This document shows positions 12,019-24,759 of a stretch of 64,000 nt of DNA, piece by piece. The DNA lies in assembly GCA_037039925.1 (NCBI GenBank), contig JAXRKP010000112.1, positions 65,001 to 129,000 on the forward strand, in the 5' to 3' direction. Within the stretch, counting starts at the first letter, position 1, and each line of letters opens with the position of its first letter. The notes under the pieces are model-generated. The model was not told the DNA's origin. It searched no databases and saw nothing but the letters and a program-made list of their open reading frames with translations. The stretch comes from Doris montereyensis (Eukaryota > Mollusca > Gastropoda > Nudibranchia > Dorididae). A program made the position numbers and the translations under genes.

Positions 12019-12403
12019 TTCTTGAAGTTGACTCCATGAAAGATCTGGCTACTTCAAGATGGATATGTAAGCGATCCAGTCTGTTTAACATTGGTGCAGG
12101 ATGGGGCCTCTTCTTATAAATGATGTTTGCATTTAGCACCACAAATTTCCTCCGTGCAGGTAAAACAAACTACACTTCCACTTGACACTTTACTTATAAT
12201 GGATAGTGCGTCTTCTGGCTAGTTGATCATTTAAATCAGATATCACCACCTTTGAAGTCTCTGTTTTTCTGTCTGTCCATGGGTTCACATGCTGGAGAGG
12301 AATTGATTGATCTAGGGAGGCTGATTTGTCTTTTCTGTCTGTCTCCACATTGTTGCTAACAAAGAACTTGCCTAACTGTCCAAATAAAATTTAACTTCCC
12401 CTG
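12019..12403. other. Spacer next to the piggyBac remnant
   Basis: No frame is supported. It may include decayed flank of the piggyBac element on its right, but I cannot show this. Confidence 0.35.
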
Positions 12404-12897
12404 TTATATTAACTTATTTGTTTTTGAGAAATAATCGTGTTTAAAATCTTGTGGCCAGTATTTTCTGTTTGTTCTGATGGTCCCACAAGAATAAGTTGAA
12501 CGTTCCAATAGGTCCCTTGCCTGCTGAACTGATGTAAAAAAATTGTCAAAGTAAAAATGATGATATCTGTCCAGAAAAAATGTTGTCCTAGGGACCACAC
12601 TTCATGGTACCCTAGGCCCTTGTCCTTGGGATAGTCATCCTTTCCAGTGTAAAAAGAAAAATTGCACAGATAGCCAGTTGATGGGTTGGCAGAGCACCAC
12701 ACTTTTACTCCCCACGGTGTGGGCTTGCCTTTGATGCACTGTTTGAAAGTGAAGGCTATCATAACTTCCCCATTTGTTTTAAAATCTTGCCAATTTTCTG
12801 TTTGTTCTGTGGTCACCAGGATAATACTTCCATTGTTATGACGTAAAAAAATTGTCAGTGATGACACAATCCAGGGACCAATGGTATACCCATTCAC
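12404..12897 (-). pseudogene. piggyBac-type transposase remnant with internal duplication
   Basis: The minus strand encodes part of a DDE_Tnp_1_7 (piggyBac) transposase: CIKGKPTPWGVKVWCSANP, STGYLCNFSFYTGKDDYP, then in another frame DRYHHFYFDNFFTSVQQARD and TYSCGTIRTNRK. The YFDNFFTS motif is the family hallmark and includes a catalytic Asp. At least one frameshift lies near 12590. The part at 12770-12850 repeats, in diverged form, the sequence at 12435-12560 (the region after the CGTIRTNRK motif), so a piece from the 3' side of the gene has been duplicated to the 5' side. N-terminal and C-terminal Cys-rich regions were not found. It is dead. Confidence 0.82.
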
Positions 12898-12989
12898 GCA
12901 TTAGGCAGTAGAGAGCATGTGTCATGATGTGTATGTTTGTGAGAGACGAATCCAGAGAAGAGATAGAGAGAGAGAGAGAGAGAGAGAAC

Positions 12990-13914
12990 TTCTTTCTCTA
13001 GAAGAGCTAAGGGCATCCCTATTGAAATCAAATGAATCAGCTGCAGGACCTGACTGTATTCACTGTAAATTCCTCTTTTATCATCCAAACTTTTTGTCTT
13101 TCCACCCTTTTAACAATATTCAATAAAATCTGAACTACAGGCTGAATTCCCCCATCTTTGAGAGAGGCATTTGTGGTCACTATTCCAAAACCTAACTGCG
13201 ATCTCAGTGACCCATCTAGTCATATACCAAATTGCTGTGACTAGTTGCCTTTGTAAAACCATGGAAATAATGATAAATAACCGCCTTCTTTGGGTCTTTG
13301 AGAGAAAAAATCTTTTCTGATGTCCAATACGACTTTCGCAAAAACCATTGTACTAATGATCATCTTATCATCAGGCTGGAAAGCTTCATCCAGGAGGCCT
13401 TTGCTAAAAAAAAGACAGGTCCTTGATGTCTGCTTTTACTTCGAATAGGCTTACGAAACGACTTAGAAACATGGCATTCTTACTGATTTTTTCAACTTCA
13501 ACTTGTGTGATTGCTTCCCTTATTTTGTTACTGAGTTCCTGTCCAAAGGGTATTTCAAAGTTAAATTAAAATCTACACTGTCTGAAAATTTTTCTCAGGA
13601 AAATGGAATTTCACAAGGTAGCATTCTTTCTCCTGTTTTATTTAACATAAAAATTGATATCATAAAGGCACTCCCTACCAATGCACAAGCCTCTCTTTTT
13701 GTAGATGGTTTTGCAATCTATATTGAAGGCAAACATTTACCATACCTTGAAAGATCAATGCAACTGTGCATCAACAAGGTTCCAAAAGGGTAGCTGACAA
13801 CGGTTTTAAATTCTCCATGGCAAAAACTGTATGTGTCCACTTTCACACCCAAAGAAATGTACATGCTAAACCCAGTCCTTATTTAAAAAAACACCTTTCA
13901 AAGTCAAAGATTCT
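12990..13914 (+). mobile_element. LINE family B copy 1, left part (Jockey-like RT)
   Basis: Reverse transcriptase remnant on the + strand. Motifs in order, across several frames: AAGPDCIH near the RT start, SDVQYDFRKNHCTNDH, the SFIQEAFAKKK region, then FSQENGISQGSILSPVLFN and the active-site box LFVDGFAIY. The copy at 36.1 kb has LFVDDSAIY, so the second catalytic Asp is Gly here. The sequence stops at 13914, where family A copy 2 is inserted, and resumes at 17315. Downstream pieces at 17.7-18.1 kb resemble RNase H, which fits a Jockey-like element. Confidence 0.82.
13902..13914 (+). repeat. Target-site duplication, left copy
   Basis: AGTCAAAGATTCT, identical to 17315-17327 on the other side of the family A insertion. 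It reads directly into the TTTC tail of the inserted LINE. Confidence 0.9.
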
Positions 13915-16900
13915 TTCTTTCTTTCTTTATCGGTTCCCATTCTCCCTTTCTGTGTATGGGTTCAGATGACCGAGATGACCTTTCTCCAGTATGCCCTGTC
14001 GTGGCATTTTCTGTTTCCTTCCAAAAAAGTTAAATTTCTATGCCTCTTTTATATCTTCTTCCCACTTTCTCTGAGGTCTGCCTTTTGGTCTTTTACCTTG
14101 GGCTTTAGCACTGTATACTGATTCTATTTTATTGTCATTCATTCTGTTTACATGCCCAAACCATCTCAATTGATTTGTTTCTGTTGTAGTTTTTATACCA
14201 TCTCAATTGATTTGTTTCTATCTTAGTTTTTATGCCATCTGCTTTGGTTTGATCTCTTATTGTTGTGTTTCTGATTATCTCTCTTTTAGTTTTTCTTACT
14301 ACTCTTCTTAGAAATTTCATTTCAGCTGCCTGTACTCTATTGTATTCTCTACTGTCTAAGGTCCAGGTTTCGCTGCCTTAGAGGAGAGTAGGCAATAAAC
14401 TGTATTGTATACTGCCATTTTGGTTTTTGTTAACAATTCTTGCTTACCTACAAATGCCTTTCCTACATGGTTATATATTGCACTTGCCTTTTGGATTCTC
14501 TGGCTGATTTCTTCTCTTAGTTTTCCCTCTGAGTTAAGCATTACTCCTAGGTAATTGTAGCTGTGAACTTGTTCTAAATTCTCCCTGCCCAATTTAAGAT
14601 TTTGTGTTTTAGTTTCCCTAGTTACTAGCATTGCTTTGGTTTTCTTTGCATTTACTCTCATTCATCTTTTATTTGGTTCATTGTTCATAATGTTGATATT
14701 CGACTGAAGGTCACTTTCTGATTTTCCAACAGAACTAAATCATCGGCAAATGAAAGCATTGCTACATTTACTGGTTTGAGCTTCCACATACCTACATTTA
14801 TTTTCTTCATTTTTGAGGATGCCTTTGTGACTGAATCCATAAATGTGATAAACAAAAGAAAACTTAGGATACAACCTTATCTTACTCCTATATCTACATC
14901 AAATTCTGCAGATATGTTTCCAGCTTCTCTCACTGTACATGTTGGTTTATTGTACAAACTTTTAATGGCTTCTATTAAATTTTGCCGTACATTGTGTTCT
15001 TTTAAGGAATGCCATAGTGTCACAGTGTCAAATGCCTTTTCTAAGGGTATAAAACGCAGGTGCAAGTCAATGTTCTCTCAAGGAATTTTTCTATTATTTG
15101 TCTTATTGTAAATATGTGGTCTTCTACACTTCTTCCTGGTCTAAATCCACTCTGATGCTTTTCAATCTGATCCTCTACTTTTTCCTTAGTCTCATTTCCA
15201 GTATCCTGGCATATACTTTTCCTGGAACACTAAGTAGTGATATCTCTCTATAGTTTGAGCATTCCATAGTTGATCCTTTCTTATGTATTGGTACTACTGT
15301 TCCCTTATTCCAGTCGTCTGGCACCTGTTTGGACTTCCATGCTTGTTTGCATATTGCATGTAGTAGTTTGTCTGCCTCTCTCCCTTGGTTTTTTGTACCA
15401 TTTCTGGATAAACTTGATATGCTCCTGGGGTTTTTCCTAATTTCACTTTTCTTATAGCTGTTTGGATTTCTTCCATTCATATATCTACATCTTCAGCTGT
15501 CTCATCTGGATTACTTGTTACTCTTACTTATTGATCTTTACTCCTTGTTTCATATGTTCTGAAGGGATTATGTAATTGGTGAAAATACTTTCTCCATGTT
15601 TCCATGATTTTGTTGTCTTCTTTCATTTTTTCTCCTTTGGCATTCTTAATTTGTCGTATTGGGCATGCTTTGTTCTTTCTCATGCTCTTCATCGCCCCCC
15701 CAGAACAGCTTTTGATTTCCTTGATAGCTTTCTTGGTCTTTGTCCAAACTCTTCCCATTGTTCCTGTTTTGCTTTCCTAACTTCCTCTTTGGCGATAGTT
15801 GTTTTATTCACGTAATCCTATCCTATCCTCTGATCTCTTTGTTTGCAAGTATTTCTTCCAGGCATCCTTCTTTTCTTTGATCTTGGTCTTAGCATTCTCA
15901 TTCCACCATGCTGTTTTTTTCCTATTTTCTTTAATTTGTTTCCTACCACAGACTTCTTCATTACAACTGAGGAGTGTTTTTTATACATCTGCCACTTTTC
16001 TTCTATTGTGCTATCATTCAGATCCATCTGTCTTTTGCTGATAAATCTTTTTATCCTAGATTGGTATACCTGTTTTACTACTGGTTTATTTAGTTCCTCT
16101 ATTTTGAGTTTAGTAGCATTCTTCTCTTTCCTTTTCTGTTTGTTTTCTTCAGTCAGTAATCTCATTTTGGCAATCACTAAGTGATAATCACTAAATATTT
16201 CTGCTCCTCTGTTTACTCTTGCATCCAATGTACTGTAAAAAAGGGAGCTGCTAACGATTATGTAGTCTATGATTGACTTTTCACACCTGTCTTCATTTAC
16301 TCTTGTATATTTATGGATATCTTTATGAGGAAAAAATATGTTGGCTATTTTCATGTTATTCTTTAGGCATAAATCTATGAGTCTCTCTCCATTTGAAGAA
16401 GTTGTTGTCTCTCCTTCTTTACCTATTACACCTCCTGATATTGCTACATTGCTGCCTACTCTAGTGTTTAAACCTCCTAAAAGCATTAGTTCCCGTTTGT
16501 GTTTAAGATTCTCTGCAGCTATTTGTAAATCATTTTCGAAGATATCTTTTTCTTCTTTAGTTGCGTCTTCGATTGGTCCATAAGCTATTGATGATTTAAG
16601 TTTTGGTCCTTTTGGTTTAATATTTACCTCTAATAGCCGTGGGCTTATAAATTTCCAGCTTTCTAGTAGCTTTTGATGCCTTTTATGCACTAGGAGGCCT
16701 ACTTGTGCTCTAGCTCTATTAACATCTAGTCTACTCCTGAGAAGATTAAAATATGATTCGTTCCTACATTTTCCTTGTCCTTTTTTCTTTGTTTCTGTAA
16801 TGGCCAAAATATCTACTTTGAATTTTTCTATTTCTTCTACAAATTCTAACTCTTTTCCAGTTATTTCCCTAACATTCCATGTTCCAAAAATAACAGTCCT

Positions 16901-17314
16901 ATCCGTTTCCAAGCTCGTCTTCAAAAAGATCAAGCCGGTTATATTGCATTTATTTCTCTGAATCCGTTTGGTTTTGGATAAGCAGGGGATTAGCCCACTG
17001 TACCCTAGGCAGGTGGTGGGGCTGCCACTGTGAGGCCCCTACCAGGCCTTGTTATTTTCTGTCAGGGTTAATTCCTTTAACCTTTAGTCACTCAAGACCA
17101 GCATGCAAGGCAGCAGGTTGTTCTTTTCTGTCAGGGTTAACCTCAGTTAACCTTTGGTCGATCAAAGACCAGCCTGCAAGGCAGCAGGTTGTTTTCTGTC
17201 AAGGTTAACTCCCTTAGCCTTTGGTCGGCCAAGACCCGCCTGCCGTGCAGCAGGAGACGCGTGGAGGGTGGGATCATCTACTCCCGTACAGGTGCTTACC
17301 TGTTCACTGCCCGG
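13915..17314 (-). mobile_element. LINE family A copy 2 (RTE-like), near full length, inserted in family B
   Basis: This is the most complete family A copy, about 3.4 kb on the minus strand. The endonuclease reading frame (16933-15818, 371 residues) has WNVREITG, ETKKKGQGK, the DYIIVSSSL region and SDYHLVIAKM. The usual GDLN motif reads GGLN, so a metal-binding Asp is lost. The RT is broken into several frames (15758-14135). It contains a short internal duplication near 14155-14215, where CCATCTCAATTGATTTGTTT occurs twice. The 3' end carries a TTTC (GAAA) tail against the left target-site duplication. The 5' end has tandem units at 17050-17255. The flanking 13-bp duplication proves insertion by target-primed integration. 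Confidence 0.93.
17050..17255 (-). repeat. Tandem 5'-UTR units of family A copy 2
   Basis: Three diverged units of about 62-71 bp, each with TTTTCTGTCAGGGTTAA, a TTAGCCTTTGGTC-like stretch and GACCAGCCTGC. Copies 3 and 4 carry a single unit at the same place. The layout recalls promoter monomers at the 5' ends of some LINEs. A promoter role is inference. Confidence 0.75.
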
Positions 17315-17327
17315 AGTCAAAGATTCT
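17315..17327 (+). repeat. Target-site duplication, right copy
   Basis: AGTCAAAGATTCT, identical to 13902-13914. Removing the 3.4-kb insertion and one copy restores continuity with the sequence of the other family B copy. Confidence 0.9.
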
Positions 17328-18130
17328 AAGGAGGCAAAATGTTTAGACATCATCTTAGACAGTAATGACAGCAAATTATCTTTTGTATCAAAGTCAGAAA
17401 TTATCAAAAGGCTCTATATACCTGCGAGTTGTGGGTCAAAGATTAGGGTGCCGACAAAGTGACCCTCCTGAAATTGTATAGAATGTTTGTTCGGTTGGAC
17501 TATAGTTCTGTTATTTTGGATCCGTCCCCAAACATGTTTTAAAAATGTTAGACCCCATTCATCATCAGTGTCTCCATATTGCCATAGGCGACTTCCTATC
17601 AGTAAAGAGCCTATATATATATTGAAGCCGGTGAATCATCTTTACATCACTGACGCCTCAAACTGTCAATGGACTACTGTTTGAAATTACTATCACTACC
17701 CCAAATTCTGCCTACAAAAACGTATTTGAAGCATCGACATTGAATTTCTCCCTCATATAACAGAGGAAACATGAATTACAAGGAAATATATGACCAAAAC
17801 CATTATAAATTTAGATTTTTCATTATCCAAATTCCCAAAAGACAAAATGAGCCTGCTTGTTTTCCAACTTGAATTCTTGCAGATGAAGTATAATTTCCCT
17901 GACAGTGGTCAAATCTATACAGATGGCCTCGAAAGAGAGTGAAAAGGTTAATGCTGTCATTCACTATCCGGATTGTCTGGAATCCTCGAAGAATGCGCGT
18001 CTAAAAGATATACATCTAATTTCAATGCTGAATTGCACGCTATTCTTTTGGCTTTGAATGATATAAAAAAGCTGTCGAGGAGTTACAGAATTTTATAATC
18101 TGGACAGAAAGTCTGACTGTCCTTCAGGGT
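17315..18130 (+). mobile_element. LINE family B copy 1, right part (RT thumb to RNase H)
   Basis: Resumes family B after the insertion with the duplicated AGTCAAAGATTCT and then SKEAKCLDIILD, which matches SKEAKFLGVIFD in the copy at 36.3 kb. Further right, 17.8-18.13 kb matches the RNase H part of the copy at 29.5-29.85 kb (shared TAATTTCCCTGACAGTG and TTTCAATGCTGAATTG). The element is then truncated. All frames are broken. Confidence 0.8.
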
Positions 18131-20924
18131 TATGTTGACAAAATTCCTGCGCAACTAGTGTCAGTACAGCTTTTCACGGGCGCAAGTTGCGCTGGCTTTT
18201 TAGATTGTATTGCATATGCTTGGGACTTCAGCATGGTTTATGTTTACCACTACACACACTTCTGTAGTCACCACCAGTGGCACAACTTGCGTACGGTCTA
18301 TGTTTGCCACCCAATGTGTCGCAATGCATTTTTATAGCTTTTGTCATTTCAAAAAATGAGTCATTTTATAAAATTTTGTTAAGTCCTGTGTACAGCCTTT
18401 TTGTAATCCATGAGAAGGGATGTGACATTTGAAATGATTACAATAGAAGTTTTTTAAAACAAAGATGTACAAGACAGAAGTTGTAGTAAGTACCACTGTC
18501 ATGTGGATTGTGTTTCAAAGAGCTAAAATGCTTTGCCTAAATTTTTAATATGGACTTTTTAATTTATTCTCTCTCTAACAAACAAACCCTTAGAAGAAAT
18601 AGAGAGAGAGAAGAAAGAAAGAAAAAGGACAACTTTGAGTTTCTTTCCTCTGAATTTTAAATGTTCAGTTTTGTTTTCTTGGCCTGGAGCTGAAAGATAT
18701 TGTTGTGAGAATTCAGATTGATATCTTTTATCCTGTGTTCGTTTTATTTCAGTTTTTCTGTCTGTTATTCAGAATTGTAACAAAATGTTACTGAGTGGAG
18801 TTGATGTTTTCACCATCTTGATCCCAAGTTGATGAATGCAATCATTTTGATTGGCAGGCAGTATGTACAAGGAGATGAAAAAACTGATGTGCAGTTGAAA
18901 CGCAGACTTGAACTCAGATTTAAAACTTAACTTGGCCATTTTTGGTGCCAACTTATTTTTTCAGACTGGAAACAAGATGAGAAGACTAAAAAAAATGTGC
19001 TCAGATCCAAAGAATACCTCCCTTTGTGAGCAAGGAGATGATCTCCCTGCTGTTTCCATTTTCTCTCAATGTTCATTCTCCCAAACCCAATACTGGTGAT
19101 CAGAAAAAAGACCTCCAGGGGTAAGTAAGCCATTCAAGGGTTTTCACCATCTTTGCAGTTTAGGCTTCCAAGCTTTTTGTGCTGTTATCCAATTATTCTA
19201 TTTAACTCTTTTGAGACTTCAAAAACATTGAAGTGTGAATGAGTTCAGGACTAAAGTTTAAAAAAAACAAAACTTCCTGGAACATATTCAAGTAAATTTT
19301 GAATCTCATAAAGATTTCTCTTACAGAGATTTGAGCAAAGGGCCAGAGATATGTTGACAGTGAATTGTGTGGCCGCACAGGGAAATCTGTCACATCTCGC
19401 AATTGCATATTTCTTGCTAGCACCTTTTAAAGTAATATTTTTTCACTTTTTAAGGCAAATTGAGGTTTAACGGAATATGAAAGCCCAATTATTTAACTTT
19501 ATTTTGGTGCCAGATTTCCTACTAAAGAAAAGGTCTAATAAATTTAAAAAATTTTTTTAATGCAGCATCCCATAGATAAAAAAGCTATTTGGGAGGCCGA
19601 TGCAAACAATCGTCTCTGTATTCCGACCGCCATAGCCAGTTTTCAAAGACACTGTATAGTCAACACTATGCTATTTTACTAGTAAATTTCTGTGCAGCCT
19701 ATTTACAGAGGCAGGGTTGTGAAAATCCACAATCAAATTTGTTCCAAATGTAAGACTAATATTTGATCGCCAACGATAGTATATAATGCAAAAATGGTGT
19801 TCTAAAGATAGTTTTGTTTATTTATTATTGAATACCATTGTAATTGTCGCATCTAAATTAGATCTATGAGCAAATCTTCCTTAAGAGATTGTTCTGTCAT
19901 GAACAAAAAATCCATTGTCAAAATGGCAGCCTCCATTGAGTGATTTGTTTGCTGATGTTGCAAAACTTTAAAATCTTTCTGCCTGAGATTAAAACCCTGG
20001 TTTCCCTTAGTGTTTGCCGGAATTAACTTTTTCGAGCAGTGTGAAATTGCTACCTGTGTGTCTAAAACTGACCATAAATATATTAAAATAAGCAACAAGT
20101 CAACATATTTGGTATTATTTTCATGGGAAATTTCCTATAATTTAAACAGTGATTGGTGTTTTACATGTTTATAGAGGGTGAGGGTAGGAGAAAAGGAGTG
20201 AGTGAAACAAAAATTTGAAATAAAAAAATTCCTTTACCTTCAGCTTTATTCTTATCAAATCTCTTCAAACTGTAGATTGATGTATTCCAAATGGTTATCA
20301 TACTGGAGTAATTCCAACTAGTTTTTATTTGATATATAACATGAAAACAGTTGCTTGATAAATCTTTCTTGAGTGAATATTTTAAAATTTCAACTCTCAA
20401 ATAAAAATATAACTTTTTTTGGGATTCATGCCGACATTGTGGTTGGGTGAATACGTAAAACAAGTGTTTGTCTCACCCACCATTTGAAATGACCCAGTCC
20501 TTTTCCATTCTGATTTTAGATCTAGATATATCTGTTTTTGTAGTATTAGGATTTGGCCTTGATCTATTTATTAAAGTTGTAAAACCAGATGAGTCTGAAT
20601 CTACATCTAATATAGATCCGGATCAATACTATGGCTTGATGTTGATGCCTCATTTAGATCGATGGATTCATCACTACTTGGCTGATTTAGATTATCATCT
20701 GATAGTAGTCACTAACATCACTATCAACCTCACTGACATCTGTTATTTCATCCATAAGGGCACTAGCCCGTGTTACATGAAACAGATGAGGTTGCTTTGA
20801 CGGTCTCTCAGCCATTTCTCTTGTTGAAGAATTTTTATGAAATTTCGATGTTGACAGTGTAAATGTTTTGGCAAAGTAAAAATGAAAGTAGACTTGAGCA
20901 GAAGAGTAAAAATTCCTTCAAGGC
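18131..20924. other. Intron sequence, nothing recognised
   Basis: There is a short GA-rich stretch near 18600. Several open frames of 60-110 residues exist on both strands, but none shows a family motif or splice support. Confidence 0.45.
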
Positions 20925-21215
20925 CTTTACGGCCTATGGAGCCGGAGTTTATCCTCGTTTCAATAGCATAAAGTGAAGCAAGTGATAATAATCATCTCCT
21001 GGATAGGATGCTAATCTGCCGCAGATTTTTACTCCCAAGCTATTGCTTGTACCCATTTGCACCTGGATCGAGTAGGGAAAATATGTATGTTACGTGTCTT
21101 TTCCAATTAACATAACGTTGGGCCTAGTTTTGCTATGATTCGAACCCAGGACCTCATGATCCCTAGTCTGACAGTTTAACCACTTAACCACCAACACCAC
21201 GCATTATATAAAGTA
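20925..21215 (-). mobile_element. tRNA-derived SINE, minus strand
   Basis: On the minus strand the head has an A-box-like TGGTTAAGTGG near 21185 and a good B-box GGTTCGAATCA near 21147. A body follows with AAAATCTGCGGCAGATTAG and ends near GGCCGTAAAGG. Intact box spacing and a long unrelated body identify it as a SINE and not a tRNA gene. Confidence 0.75.
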
Positions 21216-23338
21216 GCCCAAAGCTATCTCCTAGCAAAATGAGGTCTTATGTATTGATAACTGGCTCTTGAAATACATGTGGAGGTAGAAAAACAAATTG
21301 ATGACTGGCTCATACTTCCCGCAGAATTGAAAAAATCGCATTGACGACTGAGCCATTCCAAGAGTTTTAACCTCAACCAGTCTAATTCAGATACTTTTCC
21401 TCACATTCTGAATGACTTTCTTGCTTCAAATGACAACGATGTAAACAGTGACAGAGAGATTTCAGCAGATACTAGTTTGCCAGCCAAATCTACATCTGTC
21501 TCATCTTCGATTCACTGCTCCTTTGTTATTGTTTACGTTAGGCAAGCTTACCGATAGATATCTCAACTAATTTACATGTTTTCAAACTTAAAACTCTATT
21601 TTTTATTTTAAAGCATAAGGAAAGTATGTTGATTTTTTTTCCACATTGTTTTTCTTAAAAGTCTTGGAGTTCCACATATTTCCCAAAACATCAATTGAAG
21701 ACTTCAGATAATCAAAAGCCAACAGTCAATTCTTTCCTATCATTTCCATTGTTTCCTTGTTTAAGAAAATTCAAAGCTTTAAAATACTGACTTGTCAAAT
21801 ATGATTTGATGGTTTGATTTGACTCTGCCTGGTTTTTATTCTCCTTTGTTGGAGACTGTGTAACGCTAATGATTTTTGCGAGTTTACATTTCATGTCCCA
21901 ACATTTACGTGAATATTGGACAGGGATAACTCCTCTGACAAAAGCAAACTTAAAGTGTAGAGACATGTACATAAAATATCTTTTTAGGTTATGATGTTCG
22001 TGCTCAAATCACTTTCATCTGCGCTACAATTGCTTTGTAATGAAAAACAGAACTGCTGATAGGTGTGAAACTTAGCTTGCTGCACAACAAGTCAAGTTTC
22101 CCTTTTCGAATAGACAACAAAAATGTTTAAAATCAGAGAAATTTTCAATGACCTCTATAATGTTGAATGCAGTTGTGGGTTTCTTGGTCATTCATGATTT
22201 GCTCTTTCCAGTCTTCATCTGAAAATGTTGATTGCTTTTGTTCAGAGGCGACTTGTTTGTAAATTTAAATAAATCACCCACATTTACAGCCATGAGTTTG
22301 TGAATATTACAGTCACTGCCTCACATTTTCTCAACATAGAAATATTTTCATGTTGCCCTCTTTACTTTTATGAAGATTGAATCTGAATAGAAAAATATAC
22401 TGCAATTTCATCACATTGTTCTTTTGTGATACTGTCCATGGAAAGTTTGATGGCAAAGACAAGTAAGTGATTTATCCATGATGGCAAATGGCTTCTCTTT
22501 CACAGAAAAATAAGTCTTGGGATTGTTTAGAAGTAAAGCTAATTTTGATATTTTGGCCCCAAATGGCCTATTCCAGGTGCCACACTTCCCCTTCAATGAG
22601 GGCAATGGGAAGGCAGTGTAGAAAGCAATTGCAAAACTACCATTTCATGCCATGTGGCTAGAAAAATCTGGATTTTATTCCTTGTTAACTCTTCTCTCAG
22701 AATTGAGTAGAGGACTTACATGTACAATGTACTTTACTTTACATAAAGTGCTGGTTTATACTTTTTGATTTTCTTATGTATATGGGAAAAGGTCAGCAGT
22801 TTTAGGGCTGGCATCAGTTGAACCTAAGATTGTTATGGTGGAGTCATTCTGTGATAATGTGTATCTGATATAGTGTGACAGATTGTCAGGGTTCAGATAA
22901 TCATGGAGGTGGAGGCTGTCAAAACTGAAATATTCCACTCATGAACGATTTTCTATACACATGATTAGACTTTGAAAATGCTTTTACTGGACATGTCACT
23001 CATAAAATATAAAGGGGTTTATTTAGGTCAATCTCTGAGGATACTGGTATTGACAAGATAAGATAAGATAATTTTATTGACCTCAGAGGAAAGTGTCATT
23101 ATTTCTAATATGCATGGTGCATCCCAACTACCTCTTTTACCCATAGTAATATTTAAGTTGAGGCAAAAGGCAATCGCATGAGATCAGCATTCAAATTTGA
23201 CATGAACATCTTCTCCAAGAGACATCGCGAAAACATTTTGGGCTTTGATATTTGCCATTGACATGCTGTCACTGCCAGTGGATGCTTGTGTATTTTTTGA
23301 CATGTGCATACCATTGTTTAAAGCTATTTGTTGTATGG

Positions 23339-23382
23339 GTTGATGTCACAGGGTCTGTCTCTCAGCCTTCTTTTGTTGGAAA
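23339..23382 (+). repeat. 44-bp direct repeat, first copy
   Basis: Identical over 44 bases to 23837-23880, 498 bp away (starts GTTGATGTCACAGGGTCTGT). The flanks differ. Confidence 0.9.
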
Positions 23383-23836
23383 GGCAAGGACATTTCTGGG
23401 ATACCCTCTAAAGTGGTGGATGATTTTTTTTGTGTCTGTCCTGTTTTAATGTGAAGAATGTTAAAATTTTGAATCATTGCTCATGCTGGATAAATCGTAT
23501 AAACAACTGACCAATCAAACAAACCAAACAGTCAACCAACAAATTTGCCTGGAAAAGATAGATTAATGTTAGGAAGAATCAAAAGGAATATCAAGTGTCT
23601 ACTAAATTTTGGTGAAAATACTCAGTGAGCTCATAATTTCTGCCATCATCTACGCTTTGTCCTTCAGCATGGGATATTTTGAAGTAGTTGGTTTTCATGA
23701 CATGGGTCAATGCTTGGTTGTAGAGATGTTTTCCTTTTCATTCTGGGCTAACATTTTCAGCATGTTTTCAAAAGATGCCAGTTCCAACTTTTGCTTTGTG
23801 CAGGCTTACAGTTACACTGAAATGTGTTCTGCTCAT

Positions 23837-23880
23837 GTTGATGTCACAGGGTCTGTCTCTCAGCCTTCTTTTGTTGGAAA
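23837..23880 (+). repeat. 44-bp direct repeat, second copy
   Basis: Second copy of the exact repeat at 23339-23382. Confidence 0.9.
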
Positions 23881-24759
23881 TGCACCAGGTCTTTTTCGAT
23901 AAAGCTTAAAACTATTCAAAAGGATGGGGGAGAAACGGTTTCAATATGAATTTGCTCTACTGTCTTCTTTGGCAATTTGATCTATTTACATTTGTAGAAT
24001 TTGATTTTCAGCGAAAGTTACTGTCAACTATGAGTTGTTATTTAGCGTTTTAATTGTTCATAAAATGAATCACAAAATGAGCATTAAAGTAAAAGAACTT
24101 CTTTTTTGTTCGGATTCAATTCTTACAGTCTTTGCTAAAAGTCACAGAGGGTAAGTTTCAATGATGCGCATCTCAGTTTATTGCTGTCATATTGGTTAAT
24201 TGTTTAGTGACAAAGTACAATACATATGTGATAAAGCGTAGTAAGCATACGATGACAGAGATCTTGTTTAGTGTGCGTGTGTGTGTGTATTGTACCAATG
24301 TCACTCTAGGATTTTTTTCCCAAGTTAGCGTTACTTTAATGCTATTCACATACTCTTGGTAGAAAGTTTCGGGCTTTACTTGAACTAAGGAAGTGAAGCT
24401 ATTTTGATTTTAGTGTATCTAATAATATCTGAGACTCAAGTCGGTTGGCTGGCGGGCCCTTTTGGTAGGTTCTTTCCTTTGCGTCTTTCATTTATCTTTC
24501 ATCTTGTTGTTTCCTCTTAATTCACCCGGAAATTAATGCATATGGTGGACATGGTTAAATGGGGAGTATTGGTGTTTACTGTGGTGTTTTAAAAAATTTT
24601 AATTGCCCAATTTTACTATTGTTCCTGAAAGCTTAAAGTTAGGGAAGGCAACTCTGTAATATTATTGTAACCATTCTCTGCTGTAGTGTGCCAGTGTGTA
24701 GTGACATAGGGAGAGAGCGCACTAACTTCCAAACTGTATTAGGGTCTTGCTGTCTTTAC

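Larger units (their letters stand above)
21216..24759. other. Intron sequence with one short direct repeat pair
   Basis: No supported gene was seen. Minus-strand frames at 21712-21972 and 22411-22605 have ordinary-looking composition but no recognised motif. A 44-bp direct repeat lies at 23339-23382 and 23837-23880. Confidence 0.45.

Noticed and set aside
20468..20800. 110-residue + strand frame
   Set aside because: No family motif was seen and it lies in AT-rich intronic sequence. The length is within chance expectation.
21712..22605. Minus-strand frames of 86 and 64 residues with ordinary amino-acid composition
   Set aside because: No recognised motif, splice signal or partner exon was found. 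They could be an unknown exon or chance, so they are not called as genes.
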